From Nonomuraea jiangxiensis (lineage in GTDB: Bacteria; Actinomycetota; Actinomycetes; Streptosporangiales; Streptosporangiaceae), in the NCBI RefSeq assembly GCF_900099965.1, contig NZ_FNDJ01000041.1:21495-85494 (forward strand): 64,000 nt of DNA, written 5' to 3'. The notes beneath the pieces were generated by a model. The model made no database searches, had not been told where the DNA came from, and saw nothing but the letters and a program-made list of their open reading frames with translations. Shown in pieces: positions 33,551 through 42,614 of the stretch (the stretch's first letter is position 1; every line of letters starts with the position of its first letter). The translations under genes and the position numbers were made by a program.

Positions 33551-34611
33551 ACGAGATCTCCGTCCCGGTAGATCAGGGCGCGGTCGCGCCGGGGCACCGC
33601 GTAACCGTCGTCGCCGACCGCGGGCTCGTTGCCCTCGGGCACGACGGCCTGCACGCTCACGTCGCCGGCCTCCAAGGTCACCAGGTGGGAGGCGCCCAGG
33701 TTCTCCACGATGACCACCCGCCCGCCGAACGCGCCCTCCGCGGGCGCGGCCGAGTAGGCCATGTATTCGGGTCGCACGCCGTACACGATCTTCTCTCCGT
33801 CGGACAGCCGTCCCTCGGCCGTGACCGGGACCGCCACCTTGCACCCTGCCACTTCCAGCGTGTCACCTCGTACGGTGCCGTCCAGCAGGTTCATGGGGGT
33901 GGATCCGATGAAACCGGCCACGAACGTGTTGGCGGGCCGCTGGAACACCTCGGCCGGCGTACCGATCTGCCGGATGTGCCCGGCCTCCATGACGGCCATC
34001 CGGTCGGCCATGGCCAGCGCCTCGGCCTGGTCGTGGGTGACGAAGACGGTGGTGACACCCAGCTCGCGCTGGAGCTTCTTCAGGAACGTACGCGCTTCCA
34101 GCCGCAACCTGGCGTCCAGGTTGGACAGCGGCTCGTCGAACAGGAACGCCTGCGCCTGCGTGGCCATCACCCGGGCCAGCGCGACCCGCTGCTGCTGCCC
34201 GCCGGAGAGCTGGCCCGGCCGCCGGTCCATCAGGTGTTCGAGCCCGAGCCTGGCGCCCACCTCGGCCGCCTTCTCGCGGCGCGGCCCCTTGCCGACCTTC
34301 TTGATGCGCAGCGGGTAGGAGATGTTGTCCGTGACGTCCATGTGCGGGAAGAGAGCGTAGTCCTGGAAGACCATCGCGATGTCCCGGGCTCCAGGCTGCA
34401 CCCCCGTCACGTCGCGCTCGCCGATGACCACGGCGCCGCCGGTGGCGGTCTCCAGCCCGGCGATCGTGCGCAGCAGCGTGGTCTTGCCGCAGCCGGAGGG
34501 GCCGAGCAGGGCGAAGAACTCGCCGTCGGGGATGGCCAGGTCGAGCGAGTCCAGCGCCTTGACGCCGCCCGGATAGACCTTGCTCAGCCCGCGTAGTTCG
34601 ATTGCCGCCAT
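33547..34611 (-). CDS. Carbohydrate ABC transporter ATP-binding protein (MalK/UgpC type)
   Basis: This 354-residue ATPase has Walker A LLGPSGCGKTTLLRTIAG, the signature LSGGQQQRVALARVM, Walker B AFLFDEPLSNLD and the switch histidine in VTHDQAEALAMAD. A C-terminal TOBE-type regulatory domain contains VYGVRPEYMAYS. Unlike many actinomycetes that share one MsiK ATPase, this importer encodes its own. Its start lies directly after the stop of the MalG-like permease gene, and its stop overlaps the PHP gene. Confidence 0.87.
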   Translation of the reverse strand: MAAIELRGLSKVYPGGVKALDSLDLAIPDGEFFALLGPSGCGKTTLLRTIAGLETATGGAVVIGERDVTGVQPGARDIAMVFQDYALFPHMDVTDNISYPLRIKKVGKGPRREKAAEVGARLGLEHLMDRRPGQLSGGQQQRVALARVMATQAQAFLFDEPLSNLDARLRLEARTFLKKLQRELGVTTVFVTHDQAEALAMADRMAVMEAGHIRQIGTPAEVFQRPANTFVAGFIGSTPMNLLDGTVRGDTLEVAGCKVAVPVTAEGRLSDGEKIVYGVRPEYMAYSAAPAEGAFGGRVVIVENLGASHLVTLEAGDVSVQAVVPEGNEPAVGDDGYAVPRRDRALIYRDGDLV

Positions 34612-35430
34612 TTAACGCTTGATCCCTCCGTGGAAGCGGAAGCCATACTTTTTGCTGACGAACAGGTACATGAGCACCACGGGGATCGAGTACAGCAGAC
34701 CGAACGTGGACAGCATGCTCAGGTTCGCCTGGCCACCCTCGGTGTACAGCGTGTACGTGATCACCGCCGCCGGCTGCTTCTCGACGTCGCTCAGCAACAG
34801 GTACGGCATCAGGAAATTTCCCCACACGTTGGCCACGGCCCAGACCCCGATGGTCGCCAGCCCCGGCCGTACCAGGGGCACCACCACGTGCCGCACGATC
34901 TGCAGCGGCGTCGCCCCGAACACCCGCGCCGACTCCTCGTAGGACTTCGGCGTGGCGTCCATGAAGTCCTTCATCATGAAGATCGCCGCAGGCAGCAGCC
35001 CACCGGTCAGGATCAGGATCAGCCCGAGCTGGGAGTCGATCAGATTGAGCTGGACCGCGAGCTGGAACAGCGGCACCATGGCCGCCGTCCCGGTGATGAT
35101 CGACGAGAGCAGCAGGAGCGTGTACAGCAGCGCGTCGCGCCCCGGCAGCCGCACCCGGCTGAGCGCGTACGCCGCCAGCGCGGCCAGGATCACGACCAGC
35201 AGGGCGGTGCCCGCCGAGAGCAGTACGGAGTTCCACAACGACGGCAGCGCGTACGGGTGCTCCGCGATCGCCCGGAAGTTGTCCAGGGTGAAGTCCGGCA
35301 CCGACACCTTGTAGGTGGGGTCGGAGGTGAACGGGGCGGTCACCAGCCACAGCAGCGGGATGGTGAAGAACGCCAGCAGCACCGCGATCAGCGTGTAGAA
35401 CCCGATCCGGCCCAGGACGAAACGCGTCAT
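34612..35430 (-). CDS. Carbohydrate ABC transporter permease (MalG-like, CUT1)
   Basis: This 272-residue permease has six helices and the EAA loop EESARVFGATPLQIVRHVVVP. The long periplasmic loop after helix 1 (TSDPTYKVSVPDFTLDNFRA) is typical of MalG/UgpE-type subunits, as is the C-terminal KKYGFRFHGGIKR. The ATG at 35430 overlaps the upstream permease stop (ATGA). It forms the channel with the MalF-like gene. Confidence 0.85.
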   Translation of the reverse strand: MTRFVLGRIGFYTLIAVLLAFFTIPLLWLVTAPFTSDPTYKVSVPDFTLDNFRAIAEHPYALPSLWNSVLLSAGTALLVVILAALAAYALSRVRLPGRDALLYTLLLLSSIITGTAAMVPLFQLAVQLNLIDSQLGLILILTGGLLPAAIFMMKDFMDATPKSYEESARVFGATPLQIVRHVVVPLVRPGLATIGVWAVANVWGNFLMPYLLLSDVEKQPAAVITYTLYTEGGQANLSMLSTFGLLYSIPVVLMYLFVSKKYGFRFHGGIKR

Positions 35431-36356
35431 TTCTTGCTCCGCAGCAGCCGCAGGTAGAACACCGCCACGACCAGGTTGATCAGCAGGATGATCGTGGAGA
35501 CGGCGGCGCCGTAGCCGAGCTCGCCGCCCTGCAGCGCGACCTTGTACACGTGCACCGCCAGCACCTCGGACTGGCCGTCGGGGCCGCCGGCCGTGAGCAG
35601 GAAGGGCGTGAAGTCGTTGAACGTCCACAGGCTGATCAGCAGCAGGTTCGTCAGGATGTGGCCCCTGATGTGCGGGAACACGACGTCCCTGAGCTGCTGC
35701 CAGCCGGAGGCCCCGGCCAGCCGGGCGCTCTCCAGGTGCGAGGGGGGCACGTTTCCGAGCGCGGCGCCGTACAGCATCATCGAAAAGGCCGTGCCGCGCC
35801 AGGTGTTGAACACGATGATCGACAACATCGGATGGTCGAGCAGCGGCGCGAACTGGGGCGTCGAGAGCAGCGCGTTCAGCGTGCCGCCGTCGCGGTCCAG
35901 CAGCGCCACCCACAGGAACGACACGATGGCGCTCGGCAGGATCCAGGCCAGGATGACCAGGCCCTCCACCAGCCTCTTCAGCGGCCCCTGCCGGTCGCGC
36001 AGCAGCCAGGCGATGGCGAAGCCGAGCCCGACCTGGCCGATCACGGCCGAGCCGAGCACGAACTGCACGGTCAGCCAGGTCGAGCTCCAGAACGTGGGGT
36101 CGGACACCGCGCTGATGAGGTTGTCCAGCCCGACGAACTGCGGCTCCGCGGCGGCGATCCCGGTCAGGCGGTAGTTGGTGAGCCCGAGATAGAGCACCCA
36201 GAGCGCCGGGAAGACCAGGAAGACCGCGATGAGCAGCAGGGCGGGGGCCGCGAAGGCCCCGGCCCGCAGCCTGCCCAGGCCCGCCGCGTCCGAGTTGTAA
36301 CGGCGGGCCTGGCCGGATTCCCTGACGACCTCAGGAGGCGATGTTGCCTGCGCCAC
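35427..36356 (-). CDS. Carbohydrate ABC transporter permease (MalF-like, CUT1)
   Basis: This permease of about 309 residues has six helices, the opening FAAPALLLIAVFLVFPALWV and the EAA loop ESARLAGASGWQQLRDVVFP. GTG at 36356 is chosen because GAGGGA lies about seven bases upstream; this start is 26 bases inside the end of the binding-protein gene. A TTG at 36371 is the outermost alternative. The overlap implies translational coupling to the binding protein. Confidence 0.83.
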   Translation of the reverse strand: MAQATSPPEVVRESGQARRYNSDAAGLGRLRAGAFAAPALLLIAVFLVFPALWVLYLGLTNYRLTGIAAAEPQFVGLDNLISAVSDPTFWSSTWLTVQFVLGSAVIGQVGLGFAIAWLLRDRQGPLKRLVEGLVILAWILPSAIVSFLWVALLDRDGGTLNALLSTPQFAPLLDHPMLSIIVFNTWRGTAFSMMLYGAALGNVPPSHLESARLAGASGWQQLRDVVFPHIRGHILTNLLLISLWTFNDFTPFLLTAGGPDGQSEVLAVHVYKVALQGGELGYGAAVSTIILLINLVVAVFYLRLLRSKK

Positions 36357-37719
36357 CGACGATTCCCTCAAGCTTCTTCTGGTAGTCGGCGGCCGCCTGG
36401 TCGGGAGCCGTGCCGCTGACCACCGCCGCGGTGGCCTCCTGCAACGCCACCGACACCTGCGGGTAGACGGCGACCGGCGGCCGGAAGGCCGTCACCGGCA
36501 GCACCTTCTCGGAGATGAAGGTCATCAGCGGCTCACCCGCGAGGATGTCCTTGTTGACGTCGGTACGCGGCGTGATGCGGACGTTGCCGTCCTTGGTCTC
36601 CTCCTTGAGCGCCTCCGGCGAGAGGGTGAAGGTGGCCAGTTCGAAGGCCTCCTTGGGGTGCTCGCTGTTGGGGTTCACCGCGCGCAGGGAGCCGCCGGAC
36701 ATGCTGACGAAGTCCTGGCCCTTGATGCCCTTGCCCGGCTCCATCGCCGGGATCATGGCGTAGCCGACGCTCTGGTCGCGGTCGGCCATCTTGGCCACGC
36801 CCTCGGCGGGGTTGATCACGCTGCGCCAGAAGTAGTCGCCCTCCAGCAGGATGCCGATCTTGCCCTCGGCGAACTGCTGGAACGACTTGTCGCGGCCCTT
36901 GGCCTCCTGCTGGAGCTTGGGGTCGCCGAGCCCGCCACCGTAGATCTTCTGGTAGAGGCCGAGCGCGTCCTTCAGCGGCTGGGAGGCGCCGGTCCACTTG
37001 CCGTTCTGCTGCACCTCGCCGCCCGCGCCCACGAGCAGCGGCAGCACGCCCTGCATCGAGGTGGCCTCGCCCATCGCGGTGCCGGCGTTGATCTGGATCG
37101 GCACGGGCACGCCCGAGGACTTCAGCTTGGTCCCGGCGTCCAGGATCTCCTGCCAGCTCGTCGGCTGCCAGTCGGCCGGCAGCCCGGCCTTCTGGAAGAG
37201 CGTCTTGTTGAAGTAGAGCACCCGGCCGTCCGTGCCGACCGGCAGCGCGTACTTCTTGCCGTTGTACATGGCCATGCCCTGGACGGCCTCGGGGATCTGC
37301 GCCCAGCCGTCCCAGCTGTCGGCCTCGGCCCCGACCAGGTCCGGCAGCGGCTTGAGGTAGCCCGCCTCGGCGAACTCACCGGCCCAGATCGAGTCGATGT
37401 CCATCACGTCCGCGCCCTTGCCTGACTTGAGGTCGAGGGAGAGCTTGGTCTTGTACTGCTCGTCGTCGACGCCGCTGGGGACGAACTTGACCTTGACGTC
37501 CTTCCCCTTCGCCTTCTGGGCCGCCTCGAACTTGGGGATCACCCAGTTGGCGATGAAGTCCGCGCCCGCCGCGTTCTTCCCGCCCGCGATGGCGTTCTGG
37601 GTGATCGTCAACTCGATGGCGTCACCGCTCCCGCCGGACGACTGGCCGCAGGCGGCTAGCCCCACTACGGACGCCGCGAGGACCGCGACCACACCCATTG
37701 ACCGTTTCCGCAATGCCAT
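36331..37719 (-). CDS. Extracellular sugar-binding lipoprotein of the CUT1 ABC importer
   Basis: This 462-residue solute-binding protein has a signal peptide (MALRKRSMGVVAVLAA) and the lipobox VGLAACGQS, followed by a Ser/Gly linker. The mature domain has a MalE/UgpB-type fold with VDDEQYKTKLSLDLKSGKGA, DVMDIDSIWAGEFAEAGYL and KYALPVGTDGRVLYFN. ATG at 37719 is preceded by GGAGGG five bases upstream. It is the first gene of the eight-gene left wing (importer, PHP hydrolase, IolE-like, Gfo/Idh, GH38). A TGTCATGACA palindrome lies 48 bp upstream. Confidence 0.87.
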   Translation of the reverse strand: MALRKRSMGVVAVLAASVVGLAACGQSSGGSGDAIELTITQNAIAGGKNAAGADFIANWVIPKFEAAQKAKGKDVKVKFVPSGVDDEQYKTKLSLDLKSGKGADVMDIDSIWAGEFAEAGYLKPLPDLVGAEADSWDGWAQIPEAVQGMAMYNGKKYALPVGTDGRVLYFNKTLFQKAGLPADWQPTSWQEILDAGTKLKSSGVPVPIQINAGTAMGEATSMQGVLPLLVGAGGEVQQNGKWTGASQPLKDALGLYQKIYGGGLGDPKLQQEAKGRDKSFQQFAEGKIGILLEGDYFWRSVINPAEGVAKMADRDQSVGYAMIPAMEPGKGIKGQDFVSMSGGSLRAVNPNSEHPKEAFELATFTLSPEALKEETKDGNVRITPRTDVNKDILAGEPLMTFISEKVLPVTAFRPPVAVYPQVSVALQEATAAVVSGTAPDQAAADYQKKLEGIVGGAGNIAS

Positions 37720-37766
37720 GCAAACCCTCCGACATGTCCGTAAAGGGGAGGAAGCCATGGGCCAAT

Positions 37767-37778
37767 ATGTCATGACAT
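37767..37778. promoter_or_regulatory. Operator copy 1 (ATGTCATGACAT) of the mannoside/inositol divergon
   Basis: A perfect 12-bp palindrome with the 10-bp core TGTCATGACA (37768-37777), about 50 bp upstream of the binding-protein start. A second core copy lies 163 bp away on the iolC side, and a GACATGTC palindrome is at 37731-37738. The form suggests a GntR- or LacI-type dimer; no such regulator gene is in the window. Confidence 0.65.
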
Positions 37779-37930
37779 GCATATGACGTAAAGGCCTGGC
37801 CATAATTCGAGGATGTGCCCGCATGCTGCGTCTTTGCTCGGACAGGAGCCGACTAACTGCCCGAGACTATGCGGTGTGCGTCACCGAAGCTCCAGAAGGG
37901 GGCACAACCGAAACATAGCGGACATCCGAA

Positions 37931-37940
37931 TGTCATGACA
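37931..37940. promoter_or_regulatory. Operator copy 2 (TGTCATGACA) of the mannoside/inositol divergon
   Basis: The same 10-bp palindrome as at 37768-37777, here about 47 bp upstream of the iolC start. Two identical sites, each about 50 bp from one of the two divergent genes, indicate joint control of both wings. The rest of the 267-bp intergenic region shows no gene. Confidence 0.65.
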
Positions 37941-37986
37941 ATATGCCATAGTGTCGAAGGAACGCTCCGTCCTGGAGGTGCTTTAG

Positions 37987-38970
37987 GTGCAGAGTCCGCC
38001 ACCTGCGGAAGGCCGCCCGATGCGGTCCGATGGATACGATTTGATCACGATCGGCCGCTGCGGCGTCGACGTCTATCCGCTGCAGACCGGCGTCGGGCTG
38101 GCCGACGTCGAGACTTTCGGCAAGTTCCTCGGTGGCAGCCCGACCAACGTGGCCGTCGCCGCGGCCCGGCACGGGCTGCGCTCCGCCGTGATCACCGCCG
38201 TGGGAGCCGACCCCTTCGGCGAGTTCGTACGCCGGGCGATCCGTGATTTCGGCGTGGACGACACCTTCGTGAGCACCTTCGAGGGGGTGCCGACCCCGGT
38301 CACGTTCTGCGAGATCTTCCCGCCCGACCACTTCCCGATCTACTTCTATCGCGGCGAGCACCCGCCTGACCTGCGGATCTCCCCCTCCTACCTGGACCTC
38401 CAGGCGATCGCCGACACGCGCCTGTTCTGGTTCTCGCTGACCGGCCTGAGCAAGGAGCCCAGCGCCTCGGCCCACGCCGCCGCCCTGTCGGCGCGCAAGA
38501 CGGGCTGGACGGTGTTCGACCTTGATTACCGGCCCACGTTGTGGCAGTCGCGCGAGGCGGCCCGCGAGGCGGCCCGGCACGCGCTGCCGTACGCGAACGT
38601 GGCCGTGGGCAACCTGGACGAGGTGGAGACCGCGGTCGGCGTGCGCGACCCGGAGGCCGCCGCGCAGGCGCTGCTGGACGCCGGAGTACGGGTGGCCATC
38701 GTGAAAATGGGCCCCGACGGGGTTTTCGCGCGTACCTCTACGGAGACTGCCTTGGTGGAACCGGTGGAGGTGAAGGTGGTGAACGGGATCGGCGCGGGCG
38801 ACGCGTTCGGCGGCGGCATCTGCCACGGACTGCTGAACGACTGGCCGCTGGAGCGGACGATCCGCTTCGCCAACGCGGCGGGCGCGTTCGTGGCCGCCCG
38901 GCTGGCCTGCGCCGACGCGATGCCGTCCACGGCCGAGGTGGAGGAGCTGTTGAACGGAGAGCGTTCGTGA
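37987..38970 (+). CDS. iolC: 5-dehydro-2-deoxygluconokinase
   Basis: This 327-residue PfkB-family kinase has the first signature GGSPTNVAVAAARHGLRSAV and the second signature NGIGAGDAFGGGICHGLL with the catalytic aspartate. EIFPPDHFPIYFYR and IGRCGVDVYPLQTGVGLADV are typical of IolC. It phosphorylates 5-dehydro-2-deoxygluconate in the inositol pathway. GTG at 37987 has GGAGGTG six bases upstream; an ATG eleven codons later is the alternative. It heads a four-gene operon in which all junctions overlap by four bases. Confidence 0.87.
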   Translation: MQSPPPAEGRPMRSDGYDLITIGRCGVDVYPLQTGVGLADVETFGKFLGGSPTNVAVAAARHGLRSAVITAVGADPFGEFVRRAIRDFGVDDTFVSTFEGVPTPVTFCEIFPPDHFPIYFYRGEHPPDLRISPSYLDLQAIADTRLFWFSLTGLSKEPSASAHAAALSARKTGWTVFDLDYRPTLWQSREAAREAARHALPYANVAVGNLDEVETAVGVRDPEAAAQALLDAGVRVAIVKMGPDGVFARTSTETALVEPVEVKVVNGIGAGDAFGGGICHGLLNDWPLERTIRFANAAGAFVAARLACADAMPSTAEVEELLNGERS

Positions 38971-39872
38971 GTGACATCACGCTGCCCAGGACTGCCGGTT
39001 ACGAGCGGCTCACCCACATCCGCGCCACCCGGCCGGAGGAGATCGCCGAGGCCGCGGCCCGGCGGCAGCGGCGGGGGCTGCCGATGGAGGGCGAGCGGCT
39101 GCTGATCATCGCCGCGGACCATCCGGCGCGCGGCTCCCTGGCCGTGCGGGACCGGCCGCTGGCCATGGCCAGCCGCACCGACCTGCTGCACCGCCTCCAG
39201 GTCGCGCTCTCCCGCCCCGGCGTGGACGGCATCCTGGCCTCCCCGGACGTGCTGGAGGACCTGCTCCTGCTGGGCGCCCTGGAGGGCAAGCTGGCCTTCG
39301 GCTCCATGAACCGGGGCGGCCTGCTCGGCTCGGTGTTCGAACTGGACGACCGCTTCACCGGCTTCGACGCGGCCGCGATCGACACGATGCGCCTGGACGG
39401 CGGCAAGATGCTGTGCCGCATCGACCCGGCCGACCACGCGACCGTGGCCACGCTGGAGTCGTGCGCCCACGCGGTCACCGACCTGGCCCGCCGCCGCCTG
39501 GTGGCGATGGTGGAGCCGTTCTGGTCGCTGCGCTCGGAGTCGGGGGCCGTGCGCAACGACCTCTCCCCCGACGCGGTGATCCGCGCGATCAGCATCGCGC
39601 AGGCGCTCGGCGTCACCTCGGCCTACACCTGGCTGAAGATCCCCGCCGTGGCCGAGATGGAGCGGGTCATGGCCGCCACCACCCTGCCCGCCCTGCTGCT
39701 CGGGGGCGACCCGCCGGACATCGACGCCGCCTTCGCCGACTGGGACCGCGCGCTGCGCCTGCCCGGCGTACGCGGCCTCGTCGTGGGCCGCGCCCTGCTC
39801 TATCCTCCGGACGACGACGTGGCGAGCGCGGTGGACGGCGCCGCCGCCCTGGTTCGGGAGGTCCGCGCATGA
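38967..39872 (+). CDS. Cgl0159-like (beta/alpha)8 aldolase-type protein of actinomycete iol operons
   Basis: This 301-residue protein of the DeoC/FbaB-like barrel group includes LLIIAADHPARGSLAVRDRP, GVDGILASPDVLEDLLLLGA and a likely Schiff-base lysine in AYTWLKIPAVAEMERVM. Homologues lie next to iolC and iolB in corynebacteria and other actinomycetes and are thought to replace the IolJ aldolase that cleaves 2-deoxy-5-keto-gluconate 6-phosphate; that role is inferred from context. The GTG at 38967 overlaps the iolC stop (GTGA), and its stop overlaps iolB. Confidence 0.78.
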   Translation: MSDITLPRTAGYERLTHIRATRPEEIAEAAARRQRRGLPMEGERLLIIAADHPARGSLAVRDRPLAMASRTDLLHRLQVALSRPGVDGILASPDVLEDLLLLGALEGKLAFGSMNRGGLLGSVFELDDRFTGFDAAAIDTMRLDGGKMLCRIDPADHATVATLESCAHAVTDLARRRLVAMVEPFWSLRSESGAVRNDLSPDAVIRAISIAQALGVTSAYTWLKIPAVAEMERVMAATTLPALLLGGDPPDIDAAFADWDRALRLPGVRGLVVGRALLYPPDDDVASAVDGAAALVREVRA

Positions 39873-40708
39873 CCCACCTTCCGTACGGCGAGGCCGCCAA
39901 CGCCCCCTGGTCGGTGGAGATCACCCCTGCTCTGGCCGGCTGGACCTACTCCGGCCTGCGGATCGTGGACCTGACGGACGCCCCGGTGTCCTTCGACACC
40001 GGCGAGGAGGAGATGCTGGTCCTGCCCATCTCCGGCTCGTGCACGGTCACCATCCCGTCGGACAAGTTCGTGCTGGCGGGCCGTCCCTCGGTGTTCGACG
40101 GCCCCTCGGATTTCGCCTATATCCCGATTTCTACGCAGGTGACCCTGGAGGGCGCCGGGCGGATCGCGCTGCCCGCGGCTCGCGCCACCCGGGCGCTGCG
40201 GCCCCGCTACGTGCCCGCCATCGAGGTCCCCGTCGAGATCAGGGGTGCCGGCCAGGCCACCCGCCAGGTCAACAACTTCTGCGCTCCCGACGTCTTCGAG
40301 TGCGACAAGCTCGTGGCCGTGGAGGTCCTCACCCCCGACGGCAACTGGTCGTCGTACCCGCCGCACAAGCACGACACCGCGCACCCCGGCGAGGCGGTGC
40401 TGGAGGAGATCTACTACTTCGAGGTGGCCGACCAGGGCATCGGCTACCAGCGCGTCTACTCCTCCGAACGCGGCCGGATCGACACCCTGGCCGAGGTGTC
40501 CTCGGGCGACGTCGTCCTGGTCCCCTACGGCTACCACGGCCCCTCCATGGCCGCCCCCGGCTATGACCTCTACTACCTGAACGTCCTGGCAGGCCCCGCG
40601 GAGCAGCGTTCGATGGCGTTCTGCGACGACCCCCGCCACGCCTGGATCCGCTCCTCCTGGGACGCGCAACCGACAGACCCCAGAGTCCCGTTCGGGAGGA
40701 CCTCATGA
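39869..40708 (+). CDS. iolB: 5-deoxy-glucuronate isomerase
   Basis: This 279-residue double-cupin protein of the KduI/IolB family contains the metal-binding block YPPHKHDTAHPGEAVLEEIYYF and SSGDVVLVPYGYHGPS, with histidines and glutamate in the usual places. It converts 5-deoxy-glucuronate to 5-dehydro-2-deoxygluconate, the IolC substrate. Both ends overlap neighbours by four bases (ATGA). Length is normal. Confidence 0.9.
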   Translation: MTHLPYGEAANAPWSVEITPALAGWTYSGLRIVDLTDAPVSFDTGEEEMLVLPISGSCTVTIPSDKFVLAGRPSVFDGPSDFAYIPISTQVTLEGAGRIALPAARATRALRPRYVPAIEVPVEIRGAGQATRQVNNFCAPDVFECDKLVAVEVLTPDGNWSSYPPHKHDTAHPGEAVLEEIYYFEVADQGIGYQRVYSSERGRIDTLAEVSSGDVVLVPYGYHGPSMAAPGYDLYYLNVLAGPAEQRSMAFCDDPRHAWIRSSWDAQPTDPRVPFGRTS

Positions 40709-42552
40709 TCCGGCTGACCGTCGCCCAGGCCGTCGTACGCTTCCTGGCCAACCAGTGGAGCGAGCGCGACGGCGTGGAGCACCGGCTCTTCGGCGGCTGC
40801 ATCGGCATCTTCGGCCACGGCAACGTCGCCGGCATCGGCCAGGCGCTGGCCACCTCCACCGAGGACCTGCCCTACCACCTGAGCCGCAACGAGCAGGCGA
40901 TGGTGCACACGGCTGCCGCGTACGCCCGGGCCAGCAACCGGCTGTCCACCCTGGCCTGCACCACCTCGATCGGCCCTGGCGCCACCAACATGATCACGGG
41001 CGCGGCCGGCGCCACCATCAACCGGCTGCCCGTGCTGCTGCTGCCCGGCGACATCTTCTCCACCCGCGTGGCGAGCCCGGTGCTGCAGGAGCTGGAGGAC
41101 CAGCGCTCGTACGACATCTCGGTCAACGACTGCTTCAAGCCGGTCTCCCGCTTCTGGGACCGGATCAACCGGCCAGAGCAGCTCCCGTCCGCGCTGCTGG
41201 CCGCCATGCGGGTGCTCACCGACCCGGCCGAGACCGGCGCGGTGACGCTGGCCCTGCCGCAGGACGTGCAGGCGGAGGCGTTCGACTGGCCGGACGAGCT
41301 GTTCGCGCGCCGCGTCTGGCACGTGGCCAGGCCGCGCCCCGAGCGGGCCGCCCTGCTCCGGGCCGCCGAGCTGATCAGGTCGGCGGCCCGCCCGCTGATC
41401 GTCGCGGGCGGCGGCACGATCTACAGCGAGGCCACCGAGGAGCTGCGGCTGTTCGCCGAGGAGTTCGGCATCCCGGTGGCCGAGACGCAGGCCGGCAAGG
41501 GCGCCCTCCCGCACGGGCACCCGCTCGCGCTGGGCGCGATCGGCGCCACCGGCACCACGGCCGCCAACACGCTGGCCCGCGAGGCCGACGTGGTCATCGG
41601 CATCGGCACCCGCTACAGCGACTTCACCACCGCCTCGCGGACGATCTTCGCCCCGGACGCCCGGTTCGTGGGCCTCAACATCACCGGCTTCGACGCCGCC
41701 AAGCTGTCCGGCCTGCAACTGGTCGCCGACGCCCGCGCGGGCCTGGCCGACCTGGCGGAGGCGTGCGCGGGCTGGAGCGCCCCGGCCCCCTACCGCGAGC
41801 GCGCCACCGAGCTGACGCGGGCCTGGGACGCGGCGGTCGACGCTGCCTACGCGCTGGAGGGCTCGCCGCTGCCGCAGTCCGCGGTGATCGGCGCGGTCAA
41901 CGCGGCGGCGGGCGAGGACGGCACGGTGGTGTGCGCGGCCGGGTCGATGCCCGGCGACCTGCACAAGCTGTGGCGGCCCAGCGGTCCGGGCAGCTACCAC
42001 GTCGAATACGGCTATTCCTGCATGGGCTACGAGATCGCCGGCGGTCTCGGGGTCAAGCTGGCGGCCCCGCAGCGCGAGGTGTTCGTCCTGGTGGGCGATG
42101 GCTCGTACCTGATGATGGCGCAGGAGCTCGTCACCGCGGTCTCCGAGCGGATCAAGCTGGTCGTGGTCCTGGTGGACAACTCCGGCTTCGCCTCCATCGG
42201 CCGGCTGTCGGAGAGCGTCGGCGCCGAGCGCCTCGGCACCTCCTACGCCTACCCCGAGGGCGGCCCGCTCCCGGTGGACCTGGCCGCCAACGCGGCCAGC
42301 CTGGGCGCGACGGTGCTGCGTCCGGAGTCGGTGTCCGACCTGCGCAAGGCGCTCGACGCGGCACGCTCGGCCACCGAGACCACGGTGATCTACGTCCGTA
42401 CCGATCGGCTGGCCGACGACGCGCCCTCCTCGGAGGCGTGGTGGGACGTGCCGGTGGCACAGGTGGGCACGACGAGCGCCACGTACGCGGCGCGGGAGTC
42501 GTACGAGGTGAACAAGCGCTCCCAGCGTCGGCACCTCACCCCGCCCGCCTGA
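40705..42552 (+). CDS. iolD: 3D-(3,5/4)-trihydroxycyclohexane-1,2-dione hydrolase
   Basis: This 615-residue thiamine-diphosphate enzyme has an N-terminal Pyr domain with the active glutamate in LSRNEQAMVHTAAAYARAS and STLACTTSIGPGATNMITGA. The C-terminal PP domain carries the ThDP motif VGDGSYLMMAQELVTAVSE through VLVDNSGFASIGRL. IolD opens the inositol-derived ring to 5-deoxy-glucuronate. With iolB, iolC, the Cgl0159-like gene and the IolE- and Gfo/Idh-like genes of the other wing, nearly the whole inositol pathway is present; methylmalonate-semialdehyde dehydrogenase (IolA) is not seen. Confidence 0.92.
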   Translation: MIRLTVAQAVVRFLANQWSERDGVEHRLFGGCIGIFGHGNVAGIGQALATSTEDLPYHLSRNEQAMVHTAAAYARASNRLSTLACTTSIGPGATNMITGAAGATINRLPVLLLPGDIFSTRVASPVLQELEDQRSYDISVNDCFKPVSRFWDRINRPEQLPSALLAAMRVLTDPAETGAVTLALPQDVQAEAFDWPDELFARRVWHVARPRPERAALLRAAELIRSAARPLIVAGGGTIYSEATEELRLFAEEFGIPVAETQAGKGALPHGHPLALGAIGATGTTAANTLAREADVVIGIGTRYSDFTTASRTIFAPDARFVGLNITGFDAAKLSGLQLVADARAGLADLAEACAGWSAPAPYRERATELTRAWDAAVDAAYALEGSPLPQSAVIGAVNAAAGEDGTVVCAAGSMPGDLHKLWRPSGPGSYHVEYGYSCMGYEIAGGLGVKLAAPQREVFVLVGDGSYLMMAQELVTAVSERIKLVVVLVDNSGFASIGRLSESVGAERLGTSYAYPEGGPLPVDLAANAASLGATVLRPESVSDLRKALDAARSATETTVIYVRTDRLADDAPSSEAWWDVPVAQVGTTSATYAARESYEVNKRSQRRHLTPPA

Positions 42553-42614
42553 TCAGGATTGCCGCCGATCCTCCCGGGGAACTCCTCTGACCAGGCGCGA
42601 TTGGGGGACGCGGG

